From the NCBI RefSeq assembly GCF_001905655.1, contig NZ_JMHT01000027.1, forward strand, positions 1 to 64,000: a stretch of DNA of 64,000 nt, given 5' to 3'. Position numbers and translations under genes: made by a program. The notes below the pieces were generated by a model. That model did no database searches, was not told the origin of the DNA, and worked only from the letters and a program-made list of their open reading frames with translations. The DNA comes from Mycobacterium sp. ST-F2. Its GTDB lineage: Bacteria; Actinomycetota; Actinomycetes; Mycobacteriales; Mycobacteriaceae. Below, piece by piece: positions 40,658-49,653 of the stretch (the stretch's first letter is position 1; the number at the start of each line of letters is the position of its first letter).

Positions 40658-40738
40658 CTACTCAGCCAGCGACAGCTCAGGCGGCGGGACGCGCAGACCG
40701 CGGGCGAGGACCAGTAGGTACACCACACCGATCGACAT
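40658..40738 (-). other. Short membrane-peptide frame or gene remnant
   Basis: A 26-codon frame from ATG 40738 reads MSIGVVYLLVLARGLRVPPP and ends ELSLAE at TAG 40658. It looks like the last transmembrane helix and tail of a larger membrane protein and starts 8 bp after the lpqC stop on the same strand. No ribosome site of note, so a remnant is as likely as a gene. Confidence 0.3.
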
Positions 40739-40746
40739 CCAAGGTG

Positions 40747-41688
40747 TCAGCGATGGTGCCCGGCGAAGAACTCCCAGATGGTGTGGGTGGCGTTCAGCGC
40801 GGTCGACGGCGGGGGCAGGTCACCCAGCCGTTGTGCCAGCGGGCTCGGAACGCCTCCGGGCCACTGATGGCCCGCATCCGCGACGCTGATCAGTTCGACG
40901 GTGCGCCCGCCCGGGCACTGCGCGGTCTGTGTCGTCACGGCGCCCGAGATGGAGGTCACCGGGGCCGCGCAGGCGTCGATGCCACGCCAGGTCGCATTCA
41001 CGGTCGGCACCGACGGTCCGTCGACATTCGGTGCGCCCGTGAATGTCCTGGCCTTTCCTGGCCCGCCGTCGTAGGGTACGCGGTCGTCCGCGGTGCCGTG
41101 GATCTGCAGGATCGAAGTCGGGGCAGCTCGAGCACAGTCGGTCAGGAGCGTCCCGGCGACCGGGGCGATGGCGCCGAACAGGTCCGTCTGGCACGCGAGA
41201 CGCAAGGCCATCATGGCGCCGTTGGACATGCCGGTGACATAGACGCGTGACGGATCGACGGAGGTCTGCGCTTCGATGGCACCGACCATCGCCGTGATGA
41301 ACCCGACGTCGTCGACGTCGCGGTTCTTCGGTACGCCACAGCAGGTTCCGGCGTTCCATGCGCGATCCATGCCGTCGGGATAGGCGACGAGGAAGTGACC
41401 GCCGTCGGCTTGAGTGTCCCAGTTGTAGGCGCGTTCGGCCTGGGCCCCGTCGCCGTAGCCGCCATGCAGCATGACCACCAGTGGCGCCGGGCCGCTGAGC
41501 CCGTCGGGCCGGTAGAGGTGGAAGGTGCGGGTCACGCCACCTGCCTGCACAGAGTGACTCGACTGTCCGACGGGTATCGCACCTTCCGGGGCGCCCGCCG
41601 CCGACTGGCGGCCGAGACAACCTCCGCTCACGAGCAGCGCAGCAGTCAGCAGCACGGCAGTCGACACCCGCTGTAGCGAACGGATCAT
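40747..41688 (-). CDS. lpqC: LpqC-like lipoprotein esterase (PHB depolymerase family)
   Basis: 313 residues from ATG 41688; a GTG at 41703 is possible. Signal peptide with lipobox VSGGC. The esterase domain has an HGGYGDG oxyanion loop, nucleophile GMSNGAMM, Asp in HGTADDRV and His in AGHQWPGG: the feruloyl esterase/polyhydroxybutyrate depolymerase group to which mycobacterial LpqC (Rv3298c) belongs. Acts in the envelope on an unknown ester. Divergent from the pirin gene across a very short gap. Confidence 0.85.
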   Translation of the reverse strand: MIRSLQRVSTAVLLTAALLVSGGCLGRQSAAGAPEGAIPVGQSSHSVQAGGVTRTFHLYRPDGLSGPAPLVVMLHGGYGDGAQAERAYNWDTQADGGHFLVAYPDGMDRAWNAGTCCGVPKNRDVDDVGFITAMVGAIEAQTSVDPSRVYVTGMSNGAMMALRLACQTDLFGAIAPVAGTLLTDCARAAPTSILQIHGTADDRVPYDGGPGKARTFTGAPNVDGPSVPTVNATWRGIDACAAPVTSISGAVTTQTAQCPGGRTVELISVADAGHQWPGGVPSPLAQRLGDLPPPSTALNATHTIWEFFAGHHR

Positions 41689-41720
41689 GCTCCCATGGTG
41701 CACCCTGCCAGAATTGAGCG

Positions 41721-42479
41721 GTGAACCAGACGACGGCTACACCCGTTCGCGTCATCCGCGCTGACGAACGCTGGCACTGGCGCAACGAATGGCTGGAATC
41801 CTGGCAGTCGTTTCCGGCGACCGGCAACTTCGACCTGGCGGCCAACGCCCACGGCCTGCTGATGATCAACAACGAGGACACCGTCACCCCGGGTGAGGGC
41901 TTCGACGCACACGACCACCGCGACATGGAGATCATCACCTGGGTGCTCGAAGGCTCACTGGTGCACAAGGATTCGCTGGGCAACGAGAGTGTCATCTACC
42001 CGGGGCTGGCCCAGCGAATGAGTGCGGGCACCGGCCTGCGACACTCCGAGCGCAACGGCGCCGGCCGCCGGGACCGGCAGTCCTTGCGCGTCGTCCAGAT
42101 GTGGATCCCGCCCGAAGAACTCGGCGGCGCACCCAGCTATCAGGAAGCCGACATCTCCGCCGAGCTCGCCGGAAATACGTTGATCCCCATGGCATCCGGC
42201 ATGCGTAAGTACCGCGACACCGCCGCCATCACCTTCGGCAACAGCTATGCCACGTTGCACGTCGCGCGGTTGGACGCCGGCCGCGCGGTGCAGGTCCCGG
42301 ACGCGCCGTATGGCCACGTGTTCGTCACCCGCGGAAAGGCCGAGTTCGAAGGGTCCGGCCCGCTGTACACCGGTGATGCGGTGCGGCTCAACGCAACTGG
42401 CGGACAATGCATCACCGCGGCCGACGACGGCGCCGAGTTGCTCATCTGGGAGATGCACACCATCGCGGTGAACGTGTAA
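41721..42479 (+). CDS. Pirin family protein
   Basis: 252 residues, a bicupin. The N-terminal cupin retains the metal-binding set: His-His and Glu in FDAHDHRDMEIITWVLEG and a later His in TGLRHSERN. The C-terminal cupin lacks obvious ligands, as usual for YhhW-like pirins, some of which are quercetin 2,3-dioxygenases. GTG 41721 has no ribosome site; CAGAAT lies at the leaderless distance. Role here unknown. Confidence 0.88.
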   Translation: MNQTTATPVRVIRADERWHWRNEWLESWQSFPATGNFDLAANAHGLLMINNEDTVTPGEGFDAHDHRDMEIITWVLEGSLVHKDSLGNESVIYPGLAQRMSAGTGLRHSERNGAGRRDRQSLRVVQMWIPPEELGGAPSYQEADISAELAGNTLIPMASGMRKYRDTAAITFGNSYATLHVARLDAGRAVQVPDAPYGHVFVTRGKAEFEGSGPLYTGDAVRLNATGGQCITAADDGAELLIWEMHTIAVNV

Positions 42480-43895
42480 CTAGCGCCCCAACCGAGCCAG
42501 GGCGACGGCTGCCGCGTTCGCCCCGCACATGCCGTGCCCACCCGGCCCCGGCGGGGTGGCCGCCGAGCAGATGTACATTCCCGGAACACCGATGGTGTAC
42601 GGCGACAACGTGGTTCGCGGACCGAAGGCCAGCTGCCGGATGTCCTTGGCACCGGTGTTGATGTCACCGCCGACGTAATTGGTGTTGTACACGGACATCT
42701 CGGTGGTCGAACGCACAGCCTGTCCGACGATGCGCTCGCGGAAACCGGGAGCGAACCGCTCCATCTGCGTGATGATCGCCTCGGTGGCGTCGCCGCTGTA
42801 GCCGTTGGGCACGTGGGCATAGGCGGAAACGGGGTTCACGGTACCGACCGACCGCCCCGGGTCGGCCAGGTACTGCTGGAACGCCAGCACGAAGGGGCGC
42901 TCCGGCATCCGGCCCGCGTGGATATCCTGCTCGGTGGTGGCGATCTCGGCGAAATCACCACCCAGGTGGACGGTGCCGGCCTGGCGGGCGTCCGCGTTCG
43001 TCCATGGCACATCGCCTTCCACCGCGAAGTCGACCTTGAAAGCGCCTGGGCCGTAGCGGAACCGATCGAAAGCACGCCGGACGCGTGTGGGCAGCCGGTC
43101 CCCCAGGATCCCGGCGATAGCGGTGGGCGACAGGTCGAAGATGGTGATGTCGGCGGGCGGCAACTGCGACGCGGCGGTGATCCGCACGCCCGTCTCGATC
43201 TTGCCGCCCAGTTCGGTCAGCACTGCCTCGAATGCATTGGTGATAGCTTGCGATCCCCCTGCGGCGACCGGCCAGCCGTTGGCGTGGCCGGCGGTGATGA
43301 TGCCCAGCCCGATGGCCGACGTGAGCGGGTGCTGCAGCGGCTGAAAGGTATGCGCGGCAACGCCTCCGAAGAGGGCGCGGGCCTGCGGGGTGCGGAAGAT
43401 GCGGGCCAGCAGCGCGGCGGGCAACACCGTCGGCGCCCCGAATCTGGCCAGTCCCAACGGGTGCCGCGGCACCCGCAGCAGCGGTCCCATGATGTCCTCG
43501 GACAGTTTGTCGAACTGCCGCGACGGTCCGCCGAACAGCATCTGCCAGCGCGCTCGGTCGACCCCGAGGCCCGCGGCCGTGGTCTCGACCGAGCGGTAGA
43601 GCGCCCCGGCGGTGCCGTCATCGAGCGGGTGGACGCAGTCGATCTCGGTCCACTTCCACTGCAGGCCATAGCGATCCAGGCCGAGGTTCTTGATGAACTT
43701 GGAACCGGCAGGCATCACGTGGATAGCGGCGCAATCGTCGAACACCAGGCCGGGGAGGACGTATTCGCTGGAGCGGACGCCGCCGCCGATCCGGTCGGCG
43801 GCCTCCAGCACCGTGACGTCGATTCCCTTGGCGGCCAAGGTGATGGCGGCGGCGAGCCCGTTGGGCCCGGCGCCGACCACAACCGCATTGCTCAC
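42480..43895 (-). CDS. Phytoene-desaturase-like FAD/NAD(P) oxidoreductase
   Basis: 471 residues from GTG 43895, chosen because it overlaps the upstream stop by 4 nt (GTGA) and starts directly on the FAD loop VVVGAGPNGLAAAITLA. Other family marks: VLEAADRIGGGVRSSEYVLPG near the N-terminus and the C-terminal FAD-contacting GMYICSAATPPGPGGHGMCG. The group includes carotenoid and lipid desaturases/saturases. No carotenoid genes are nearby; linkage to an acyl-CoA ligase and a DUF3556 membrane protein points to an acyl lipid substrate. Last gene of the operon. Confidence 0.85.
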   Translation of the reverse strand: MSNAVVVGAGPNGLAAAITLAAKGIDVTVLEAADRIGGGVRSSEYVLPGLVFDDCAAIHVMPAGSKFIKNLGLDRYGLQWKWTEIDCVHPLDDGTAGALYRSVETTAAGLGVDRARWQMLFGGPSRQFDKLSEDIMGPLLRVPRHPLGLARFGAPTVLPAALLARIFRTPQARALFGGVAAHTFQPLQHPLTSAIGLGIITAGHANGWPVAAGGSQAITNAFEAVLTELGGKIETGVRITAASQLPPADITIFDLSPTAIAGILGDRLPTRVRRAFDRFRYGPGAFKVDFAVEGDVPWTNADARQAGTVHLGGDFAEIATTEQDIHAGRMPERPFVLAFQQYLADPGRSVGTVNPVSAYAHVPNGYSGDATEAIITQMERFAPGFRERIVGQAVRSTTEMSVYNTNYVGGDINTGAKDIRQLAFGPRTTLSPYTIGVPGMYICSAATPPGPGGHGMCGANAAAVALARLGR

Positions 43896-45658
43896 TGGTG
43901 GACTCCGGCGCGCTGCCACGTGACGTTGAGCGGGATCGGGCCATTGGGCAGCCACGGCTGCTCGTCAACCAGGTCCTTCACATTCCAGGTGCCACGTTCG
44001 ATGACACCCAGCGCCGCGTCGATCACCTTGTACTCCTGCGTCATCTTGTGGATCGGCTGCGATTCCACCCAGGCGATGACGAACTCGCCCGGCTCGAACT
44101 GCGCCTCTGACTGGATGGCCCGGATCAGGTCTTCATTGTGCAGGTGACCGTCGCCGAAGTTGAACCCGATGATGGTATTGCAGGCCATCTCCTCTTCGCG
44201 GACGACTCGGGTGTCGATGTCGGGCAGGGACTTCAGCAGCACCGAGTACAGGCCGCGGCCCTGGCTGTGCATGGCCCGCCACGCGGTGACCTGCTGGGTG
44301 AACACCTCGGCGGTGATCGGGTCCCAGCCGAAGGCGACGTACTGGTCGGCAGAGTTGGGCGACGACCGGGTGACGCGGTTGAGCTTCTGCTCGGCGCCGG
44401 GGGTGAAGGTCCACACCGCCGAGGCCCAGTTGCCGGCGTACTGACGCATGGCCGGCAGGAACGACACCAGGTCGGGACGCAGGTTGCCGAGGATCGGGAA
44501 GAACGACAGCGCCGCGGCGAGCACGATGGCCAGCCAGCCCGGGGTCATGTCCCACACCGCGTACCCGTCCTGATTCGGGAAGCCGAGGAACAGGAAGATG
44601 GTGACGTAGGCGAACAGCACGTTCCATTCCACCGGCACCGCGAGCGGGAACGTCGAGATGATGAACAGGTGGAAGCTGACCATGATCACGGCCGCCACGA
44701 TCGACAGCCACGGCCAGGGTGAGAACAGAAGTGCCAGCGGCGCAGCGATTTCCACGATGCTGCCCGGGCCGTGCGCCATGAAGGTGGCCAGGTGCGACGG
44801 ACGCAGGTCCTCCGGGAAGTTGCGGTAATGGGCCCGCTTGAGCCACTTGAACGGGATGGCGGGGCTGTTGCTCACCATCGGCGGGATGACGTTGGTGAAG
44901 TGCAGGCCGAACTTCGAGACACCGGCCCAAATCCATACCGTGCCGATCAGCAGCTTGCCGGCGATGATCATGTTGACGAACGGCAAGGTGGCGAAGAAGA
45001 TCAGCGCGGGCAGGTACTGCTCACCGCGGCCGGCCAGGAAGATGGTCTTGTCCCGCAGTCCGATCACCACGAACAGGATGATCGGCGCGACGAACAGGGC
45101 CGGGTTCACCAGACCGGAGGTGTTGTCCGGCAACGCCTTCGACAGTGAATCGCTGTGCACACCGGGCAGCACCAGCGCGACCAGCACGGTGGCCATCAGG
45201 GCCAGGTACACGATGATGTCGAACCAGGTGCGCCGGTCACCATTGGTGAAGGGCACCGCCTTCCACGGCCGCAGCCGGATGGTGTTGGGCTTGGCCCAGA
45301 ATCGGAATCCGCCCGTCATCGGCTTGGTCTTGCCGGCCAGTGGCCCCCAGGAGCCCGCGAACCCGATGAGTTCCAGCAGGACGGTCCACAGGATCACCTT
45401 CTGGTACACGATCGGCTGGTCCCACCATTGCGACACGTGCCAGAACGCCGGCAGGTGCGACGTCGAGGTGGCGATCGCGACGCCACCCAGGGCGTAAAAG
45501 AACGTGAGTTTGAGGATGTACAGGACGTGGATCATGCGCGGGGCGCCGTACCCTTCGTCCACCCATTTCAGGCACATGATCCGCAGCCGCTCCTGCAGCG
45601 GCATCCGGAGAAACTCTTCCAGGTCGACCTTCGGCAGGGTCGGTTTGATGAATCCCAT
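43892..45658 (-). CDS. DUF3556 transmembrane protein
   Basis: 588 residues. About eight to ten hydrophobic segments lie between residues 45 and 400 (for example VILWTVLLELIGFAGSW, IIVYLALMATVLVALVLPG, LSIVAAVIMVSFHLFIIS). A soluble C-terminal domain of about 180 residues follows, with many acidic and aromatic residues (EEEMACNTIIGFNFGDGHLH). The membrane half resembles the HTTM/gamma-carboxylase-like fold only loosely. I recognise the family as mycobacterial DUF3556 but no function is established to my knowledge. Middle gene of the acyl-CoA ligase operon; ATG 45658 is 27 bp from the ligase stop. Confidence 0.8.
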   Translation of the reverse strand: MGFIKPTLPKVDLEEFLRMPLQERLRIMCLKWVDEGYGAPRMIHVLYILKLTFFYALGGVAIATSTSHLPAFWHVSQWWDQPIVYQKVILWTVLLELIGFAGSWGPLAGKTKPMTGGFRFWAKPNTIRLRPWKAVPFTNGDRRTWFDIIVYLALMATVLVALVLPGVHSDSLSKALPDNTSGLVNPALFVAPIILFVVIGLRDKTIFLAGRGEQYLPALIFFATLPFVNMIIAGKLLIGTVWIWAGVSKFGLHFTNVIPPMVSNSPAIPFKWLKRAHYRNFPEDLRPSHLATFMAHGPGSIVEIAAPLALLFSPWPWLSIVAAVIMVSFHLFIISTFPLAVPVEWNVLFAYVTIFLFLGFPNQDGYAVWDMTPGWLAIVLAAALSFFPILGNLRPDLVSFLPAMRQYAGNWASAVWTFTPGAEQKLNRVTRSSPNSADQYVAFGWDPITAEVFTQQVTAWRAMHSQGRGLYSVLLKSLPDIDTRVVREEEMACNTIIGFNFGDGHLHNEDLIRAIQSEAQFEPGEFVIAWVESQPIHKMTQEYKVIDAALGVIERGTWNVKDLVDEQPWLPNGPIPLNVTWQRAGVHQ

Positions 45659-45685
45659 GATGTGAGCTCCTTTGCTGGTGTCAGG

Positions 45686-47146
45686 CTAGATTCGCGGATC
45701 AGTGGTGGTGAGGGTTTTGCGCAGGGACGGCTTGTCGATCTTCCCGACGGGGTTCTTCGGCAGCGTCTCCAGCACGGTGATGTCCACGGGCAGTTTGTAT
45801 TTGGACAGCGACGCCTTCAGGTGCGCCGCGATCTGGTCCACGTCGAGTTCGGCGCCCGGATGCGCGGAGACGAACAGCACCGGCTCTTCGCCGTAGAGTC
45901 CGCTGGCACGTCCTACGACGGCGGCCTCGGCGACGCCGGCCAGCTGGTGCACGACGGTCTCGATCTCCTTGGGGTAGATGTTCTCGCCACCGCGGATGAT
46001 CATGTCTTTGGCGCGGTCGACCAGGACCAGGTAGCCGTCCTCGTCGAACCGGCCGACGTCACCGGTGTGCAGCCAGCCGTCCTTCAAGGTCTTCTCGGTC
46101 TCTTCGGGACGGTTCAGGTAGCCGCGCATCACGTTGGGGCCTTTGATCACCACCTCGCCGAGCTCACCCTGCGGGACTTCGACACCGGCGAGGTCGACGA
46201 TGCGAATCTCCTGCCCCGGCAACGGAATTCCGACAGTGCCGACCTTGCGCGGCCCGTTCAGCGGGTTGCCCGTGCTCGCGCACGATCCTTCGGAGAGCCC
46301 GTAGCCCTCGACAAGTCCGATGCCGTAACGCTTTTCGAAGCCCTCCAGCAACGCGACGCTGGCCGGGGCGGCGCCACACACGGCGAACCGCACCGCGGAC
46401 GTGTCGGGTTGCACCTCGGCCGGCAGGCCCAGCAGCATGGTGTAGATCGTCGGCACCGCGGAGAAGTAGGTGGCGCGGCTGGATTCCAGGCGCTCGAAGA
46501 AGGTCGCGGGATTGAACCGGCCGGCGATCGTGGCCCGGCCGCCGGCGAGCAGCGGCGACAGCACGCTGACCACGATGCCGTTGACGTGGAACAGCGGCAG
46601 GATGAGCATGCTGTGGTCGGACTCGGACAGCTCGAAGCCTTCGATCACCATGGCGCACATGGCATTCAGGTTCGCGTTGGCGAGCATGACGCCCTTGGGC
46701 CGACCGGTCGTGCCGCTGGTGTAGATCAGCAGGGCCAGGTCGTCGTCGCCCGTCACCACCGGCGCCTCGGTGCGGGGCTCGCCGCCCATGTCGTCGACGT
46801 GGAGGACGGAGACCGCGCTATCTACGTCACGGTCGACCACGAGCACGACGGCGCCGGCATCGGCCACCTGATACGCGACTTCGGCGGGCACCAGCGTCGG
46901 GCTGATGGGCGTCGCGACGGCGCCGAGCCGCCAGGTGGCGAACAGTGCGACGACGAACGCCGCCCGGTTCGGGAGCATGATGCCGACGACGTCGCCGGCA
47001 CGGACACCGCGCTGATACAGCGCCCCGGCGGCGCGCTGGACGGCGTCGAGGAATGCGGCGTTGTCGAGATCGGTGTCGTCGTCGGCGACGGCCGGTGCGT
47101 GTGGCGCCGAGGCGGCGCGGCGGTCAGGCAGGGTGGCGAGGTTCAT
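45686..47146 (-). CDS. Class I acyl-CoA/acid:CoA ligase
   Basis: 486 residues, ANL superfamily. ATP loop [25 protein letters not shown] (A5), WLHTGDVGRFDEDGYL (A7), RAKDMIIRGGENIYPKEIE (A8) and the catalytic Lys in PKNPVGKIDK (A10). It would activate a carboxylic acid, probably a fatty acid, to its CoA thioester. First gene of the three-gene operon with DUF3556 and the desaturase-like enzyme. Divergent from the PucR-type regulator. Confidence 0.9.
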   Translation of the reverse strand: MNLATLPDRRAASAPHAPAVADDDTDLDNAAFLDAVQRAAGALYQRGVRAGDVVGIMLPNRAAFVVALFATWRLGAVATPISPTLVPAEVAYQVADAGAVVLVVDRDVDSAVSVLHVDDMGGEPRTEAPVVTGDDDLALLIYTSGTTGRPKGVMLANANLNAMCAMVIEGFELSESDHSMLILPLFHVNGIVVSVLSPLLAGGRATIAGRFNPATFFERLESSRATYFSAVPTIYTMLLGLPAEVQPDTSAVRFAVCGAAPASVALLEGFEKRYGIGLVEGYGLSEGSCASTGNPLNGPRKVGTVGIPLPGQEIRIVDLAGVEVPQGELGEVVIKGPNVMRGYLNRPEETEKTLKDGWLHTGDVGRFDEDGYLVLVDRAKDMIIRGGENIYPKEIETVVHQLAGVAEAAVVGRASGLYGEEPVLFVSAHPGAELDVDQIAAHLKASLSKYKLPVDITVLETLPKNPVGKIDKPSLRKTLTTTDPRI

Positions 47147-47165
47147 GTCATAAAGCTAGGAGTTT

Positions 47166-47203
47166 GTGGTGTGCACCACTCCGTCGTGCGCCGATCAACT
47201 TTA
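47166..47203. promoter_or_regulatory. Operon promoter and candidate PucR operator
   Basis: On the minus strand TAAAGT (47203-47198) is a -10 candidate with a start near 47191. Just downstream lies the inverted repeat GTGGTG-TG-CACCAC (47166-47179), placed to block or control the acyl-CoA ligase operon. TAGAGT (plus, 47240-47245) serves the regulator gene. Confidence 0.45.
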
Positions 47204-47252
47204 TCCAGCGATTTGTACGCTCCGAACAAAAGCGCAACCTAGAGTCGGCCAC

Positions 47253-48518
47253 ATGGATGCGGCGGTCACCGAAGCCAACACCATCGTCATGGCCGGCCTC
47301 ATCGCCCGCCAGACTGAGATCGCCCGCTCCGTACAACATCGCCTGGCCAGCGATATTGCCGAACTTCGCGGCGACCCGGAGATCATCGAACTGCTCGGCG
47401 CCAGCGTCGGCGGCAACGTCGAGACCGTCTTCCATGCACTGCGCTACGACATATCTCTCGACAACATCGAAGCGCCGACTGCCGCGCTCGAGTACGCCCG
47501 CCGACTGGCGCAACGCGGCGTCCCTATGAACGCGCTCACCCGGGCGTACCGCATCGGCCACGCGGTGGCGCTCGACGCGGCTACCGAAGAGATCAATGCC
47601 ACCGGCATGGCGCCCGAGCTCAGCCTGGCCATACTGCAGCGCATCACGTCGGTGACGTTCCGCTACATCGACTGGATCTCCCAGGAGGTCGTCGCGGTCT
47701 ACGAGGATGAACGCGACCGCTGGCTGGCCAACCGCAACAGCACCCGAATACTGCGAGTGCGAGAGGTGTTGTCCGGCAACGACTCCGACCCCGAGGCGGT
47801 CACCGCCGCGATCCGCTACCCGATGCGCCGCCACCATCTGGCTGTGGTGCTGTGGTGGCCTGCGGGCAGCGGGCAGGTCACCGGACATGACGACGCGCTG
47901 GCCAAGCTCGAACAGTTCCTGCGGTCGTTGGCCGAGCATATCGGCACGCAAGGCAGTCCACTCTTCACGGCGGCCGACCAGCGCACCGGCTGGGGCTGGC
48001 TGCCGCTGTCCAGCGCCACCGCGGCCGGCGCCACAGAGCGGGTCCGGCAGTTCACCGATGCGCATCCGGGTTCTCCGGCCGTCGCGGTGGGGACGCCGCT
48101 ACCCAGCGTCGACGGCTTCCGGCAGTCGCACCGGCAGGCGCTGCGCGCGCACAACGTCGCGGTGACGGCCGATCTCACGGACGTCATCGCAGCCGACGCA
48201 CCCGGCTTCGCCGCGGCCGCACTGATGGGCGAGAATCAGCAGAACGCACGTGAATTCGTGCACGCGGTCCTCGGGCCGCTGGCCGGGGCCGGCGATGGCG
48301 ATGCCCGACTGCGGGAGACGTTGCAGGTTTTCCTACGGCACGGCGGTAGCTACACCGCGGCGGCCGACGAGCTGGTGGTGCATTTCAACACCGTCAAGTA
48401 CCGCGTCGGGCGGGCCTTGGAACGCCGTGGACGACCGCTGGGCGACGACCGTCTGGACGTCGAGATGGCCCTGCTGCTGTGCCATTGGTACGGGCCGGCA
48501 GTTCTCAGCGATGGGTAG
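47253..48518 (+). CDS. PucR/CdaR-type transcriptional regulator
   Basis: 421 residues from ATG 47253. The C-terminus is the PucR helix-turn-helix ([41 protein letters not shown]). The central region (about 170-340) is the CdaR GGDEF-like domain, and the N-terminal ~160 residues form a helical RsbRD-like sensor. Regulators of this build are usually single-component activators of adjacent catabolic operons; the divergent ligase-DUF3556-oxidoreductase operon is the obvious target. TAGAGT lies 13 bp upstream, so the mRNA may be leaderless. Confidence 0.87.
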   Translation: MDAAVTEANTIVMAGLIARQTEIARSVQHRLASDIAELRGDPEIIELLGASVGGNVETVFHALRYDISLDNIEAPTAALEYARRLAQRGVPMNALTRAYRIGHAVALDAATEEINATGMAPELSLAILQRITSVTFRYIDWISQEVVAVYEDERDRWLANRNSTRILRVREVLSGNDSDPEAVTAAIRYPMRRHHLAVVLWWPAGSGQVTGHDDALAKLEQFLRSLAEHIGTQGSPLFTAADQRTGWGWLPLSSATAAGATERVRQFTDAHPGSPAVAVGTPLPSVDGFRQSHRQALRAHNVAVTADLTDVIAADAPGFAAAALMGENQQNAREFVHAVLGPLAGAGDGDARLRETLQVFLRHGGSYTAAADELVVHFNTVKYRVGRALERRGRPLGDDRLDVEMALLLCHWYGPAVLSDG

Positions 48519-48745
48519 CGGCTCAGCCGCCAGCAACTACAACGTGGCCCGAAACTGCCAGCACATTCACAGGGTCGGTGACCATATCGAGACCAATAGC
48601 AAATAGCTATGTGTTAACCAGCTGATTCACTGCTGTAACGGATGCGCCGTGGCCGGCGATACCAGGGTAGTGGTCGGAGGAACCGAGTACGACCGAGTAA
48701 GGTCCACCGGCCATACGCGAGAGAACCACGATTGGAGTATCACTA

Positions 48746-49471
48746 ATGCGCAACTCAGGACGTCTGGTCGGATTTGCTGCGGCATCAGCCCTCGCGCTGG
48801 TCCCGCTCGCCGTCGCCGCCCCTGCATGGGCTGACGACGAGGTTTCCGGTGAAACCGGCGCTGCAGTCGCTACCCCGGTCGGCAGCGGCAACGCCGGTGG
48901 CGGCGGCGGCTTCAACGTCGAGAACCCGTTCTGGCACCCCTTCGACGCGTCGAGCAACGCCGGCGGCGGCGCGGGCGTCAACACCCCGCTGGGCGGCGGC
49001 GAGTTCAACACGGCCAGCGGCACTGAGGCCGGCTTCGGCGGCGCGGGCTTCGATTCCAACACCGGCGCGGCCATCAACACCCCGCTCGGCGGCAGCAGCT
49101 TCAACACCGGCGCGGCCACCGACTTCAACGTGCCCAATCCGGTTGACTTCATCCCGACGTTCGGCGGCGGTGCCAACGCCGGCGGCGGCGCGGGCGTGAA
49201 CACCCCGTTCGGTGGCAGCGGCTTCAACGCCGGCGCCTCCAACGAGTTCGCCGCGCCTGCCCCGGCCGACTTCATCCCGACGTTCGGCGGCGGTACCGGC
49301 GGCGGCGCGGCCGTCAACACCCCGGTCGGCGGCAGCGGCTTCAACACCGGCACCTCCGGCGAGATCGGCCCCGATGGCGTCCAGGCCGGCACCAACTCCG
49401 GCGCAGGCGTCGCGACCCCGGTCGGTGGCTCCAACTTCAACAGCGGATCGGCCTTCACCTTCGGCCGCTAG
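48746..49471 (+). CDS. Secreted Gly/Asn/Thr-rich repeat protein, unknown function
   Basis: 241 residues from ATG 48746 (GGAG upstream). Signal peptide cleaved near PAWA/DDE (residue 29). The mature protein carries six copies of a core GA-(A/G)-(V/I)-x-TP-x-GG-(S)-x-FN-(T/S/A)-G, with the TP pair at residues 43, 80, 112, 153, 192 and 224; spacing 32-41. Two copies are followed by DFIPTFGGG. No Cys, few charges; ends SAFTFGR. The periodic Gly/Asn/Phe pattern suggests a stacked beta fold or an extended surface fibre. I do not recognise a named family. Own promoter region (48519-48745) and a perfect terminator: a single-gene unit. Confidence 0.75.
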   Translation: MRNSGRLVGFAAASALALVPLAVAAPAWADDEVSGETGAAVATPVGSGNAGGGGGFNVENPFWHPFDASSNAGGGAGVNTPLGGGEFNTASGTEAGFGGAGFDSNTGAAINTPLGGSSFNTGAATDFNVPNPVDFIPTFGGGANAGGGAGVNTPFGGSGFNAGASNEFAAPAPADFIPTFGGGTGGGAAVNTPVGGSGFNTGTSGEIGPDGVQAGTNSGAGVATPVGGSNFNSGSAFTFGR

Positions 49472-49484
49472 TCCTTGTCACAAC

Positions 49485-49520
49485 GGCCAGGCACCCGCAC
49501 GGGTGCCTGGCCTTTGCGTT
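49485..49520 (+). terminator. Intrinsic terminator of the repeat-protein gene
   Basis: GGCCAGGCACCC (49485-49496) and GGGTGCCTGGCC (49501-49512) form a perfect 12-bp stem with a GCAC loop, followed by TTTGCGTTT. Confidence 0.9.
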
Positions 49521-49611
49521 TCCAGTGCGGCAAGCGTGCAGCGCGTCGACTGTGCGTCGACGCAGCCGGCTACTCGGACTTTCCCTGCGCCAACGCAATA
49601 TCAACTGCTAC

Positions 49612-49647
49612 AAAAAGCCCCTCACCTGCGGTGACAGGTGAGGGGCT
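49612..49647 (-). terminator. Intrinsic terminator of tRNA-Ser(CGA)
   Basis: AGCCCCTCACCTG (49616-49628) pairs perfectly with CAGGTGAGGGGCT (49635-49647) around a 6-nt loop. On the minus strand the stem ends in five T residues: a textbook rho-independent terminator just after the tRNA. Confidence 0.93.
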
Positions 49648-49653
49648 CTATGG

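Noticed and set aside
39934..41250. A 438-codon plus-strand frame overlapping the hydrolase and lpqC genes
   Set aside because: Arg/Gly-rich shadow of two well-supported genes on other frames.
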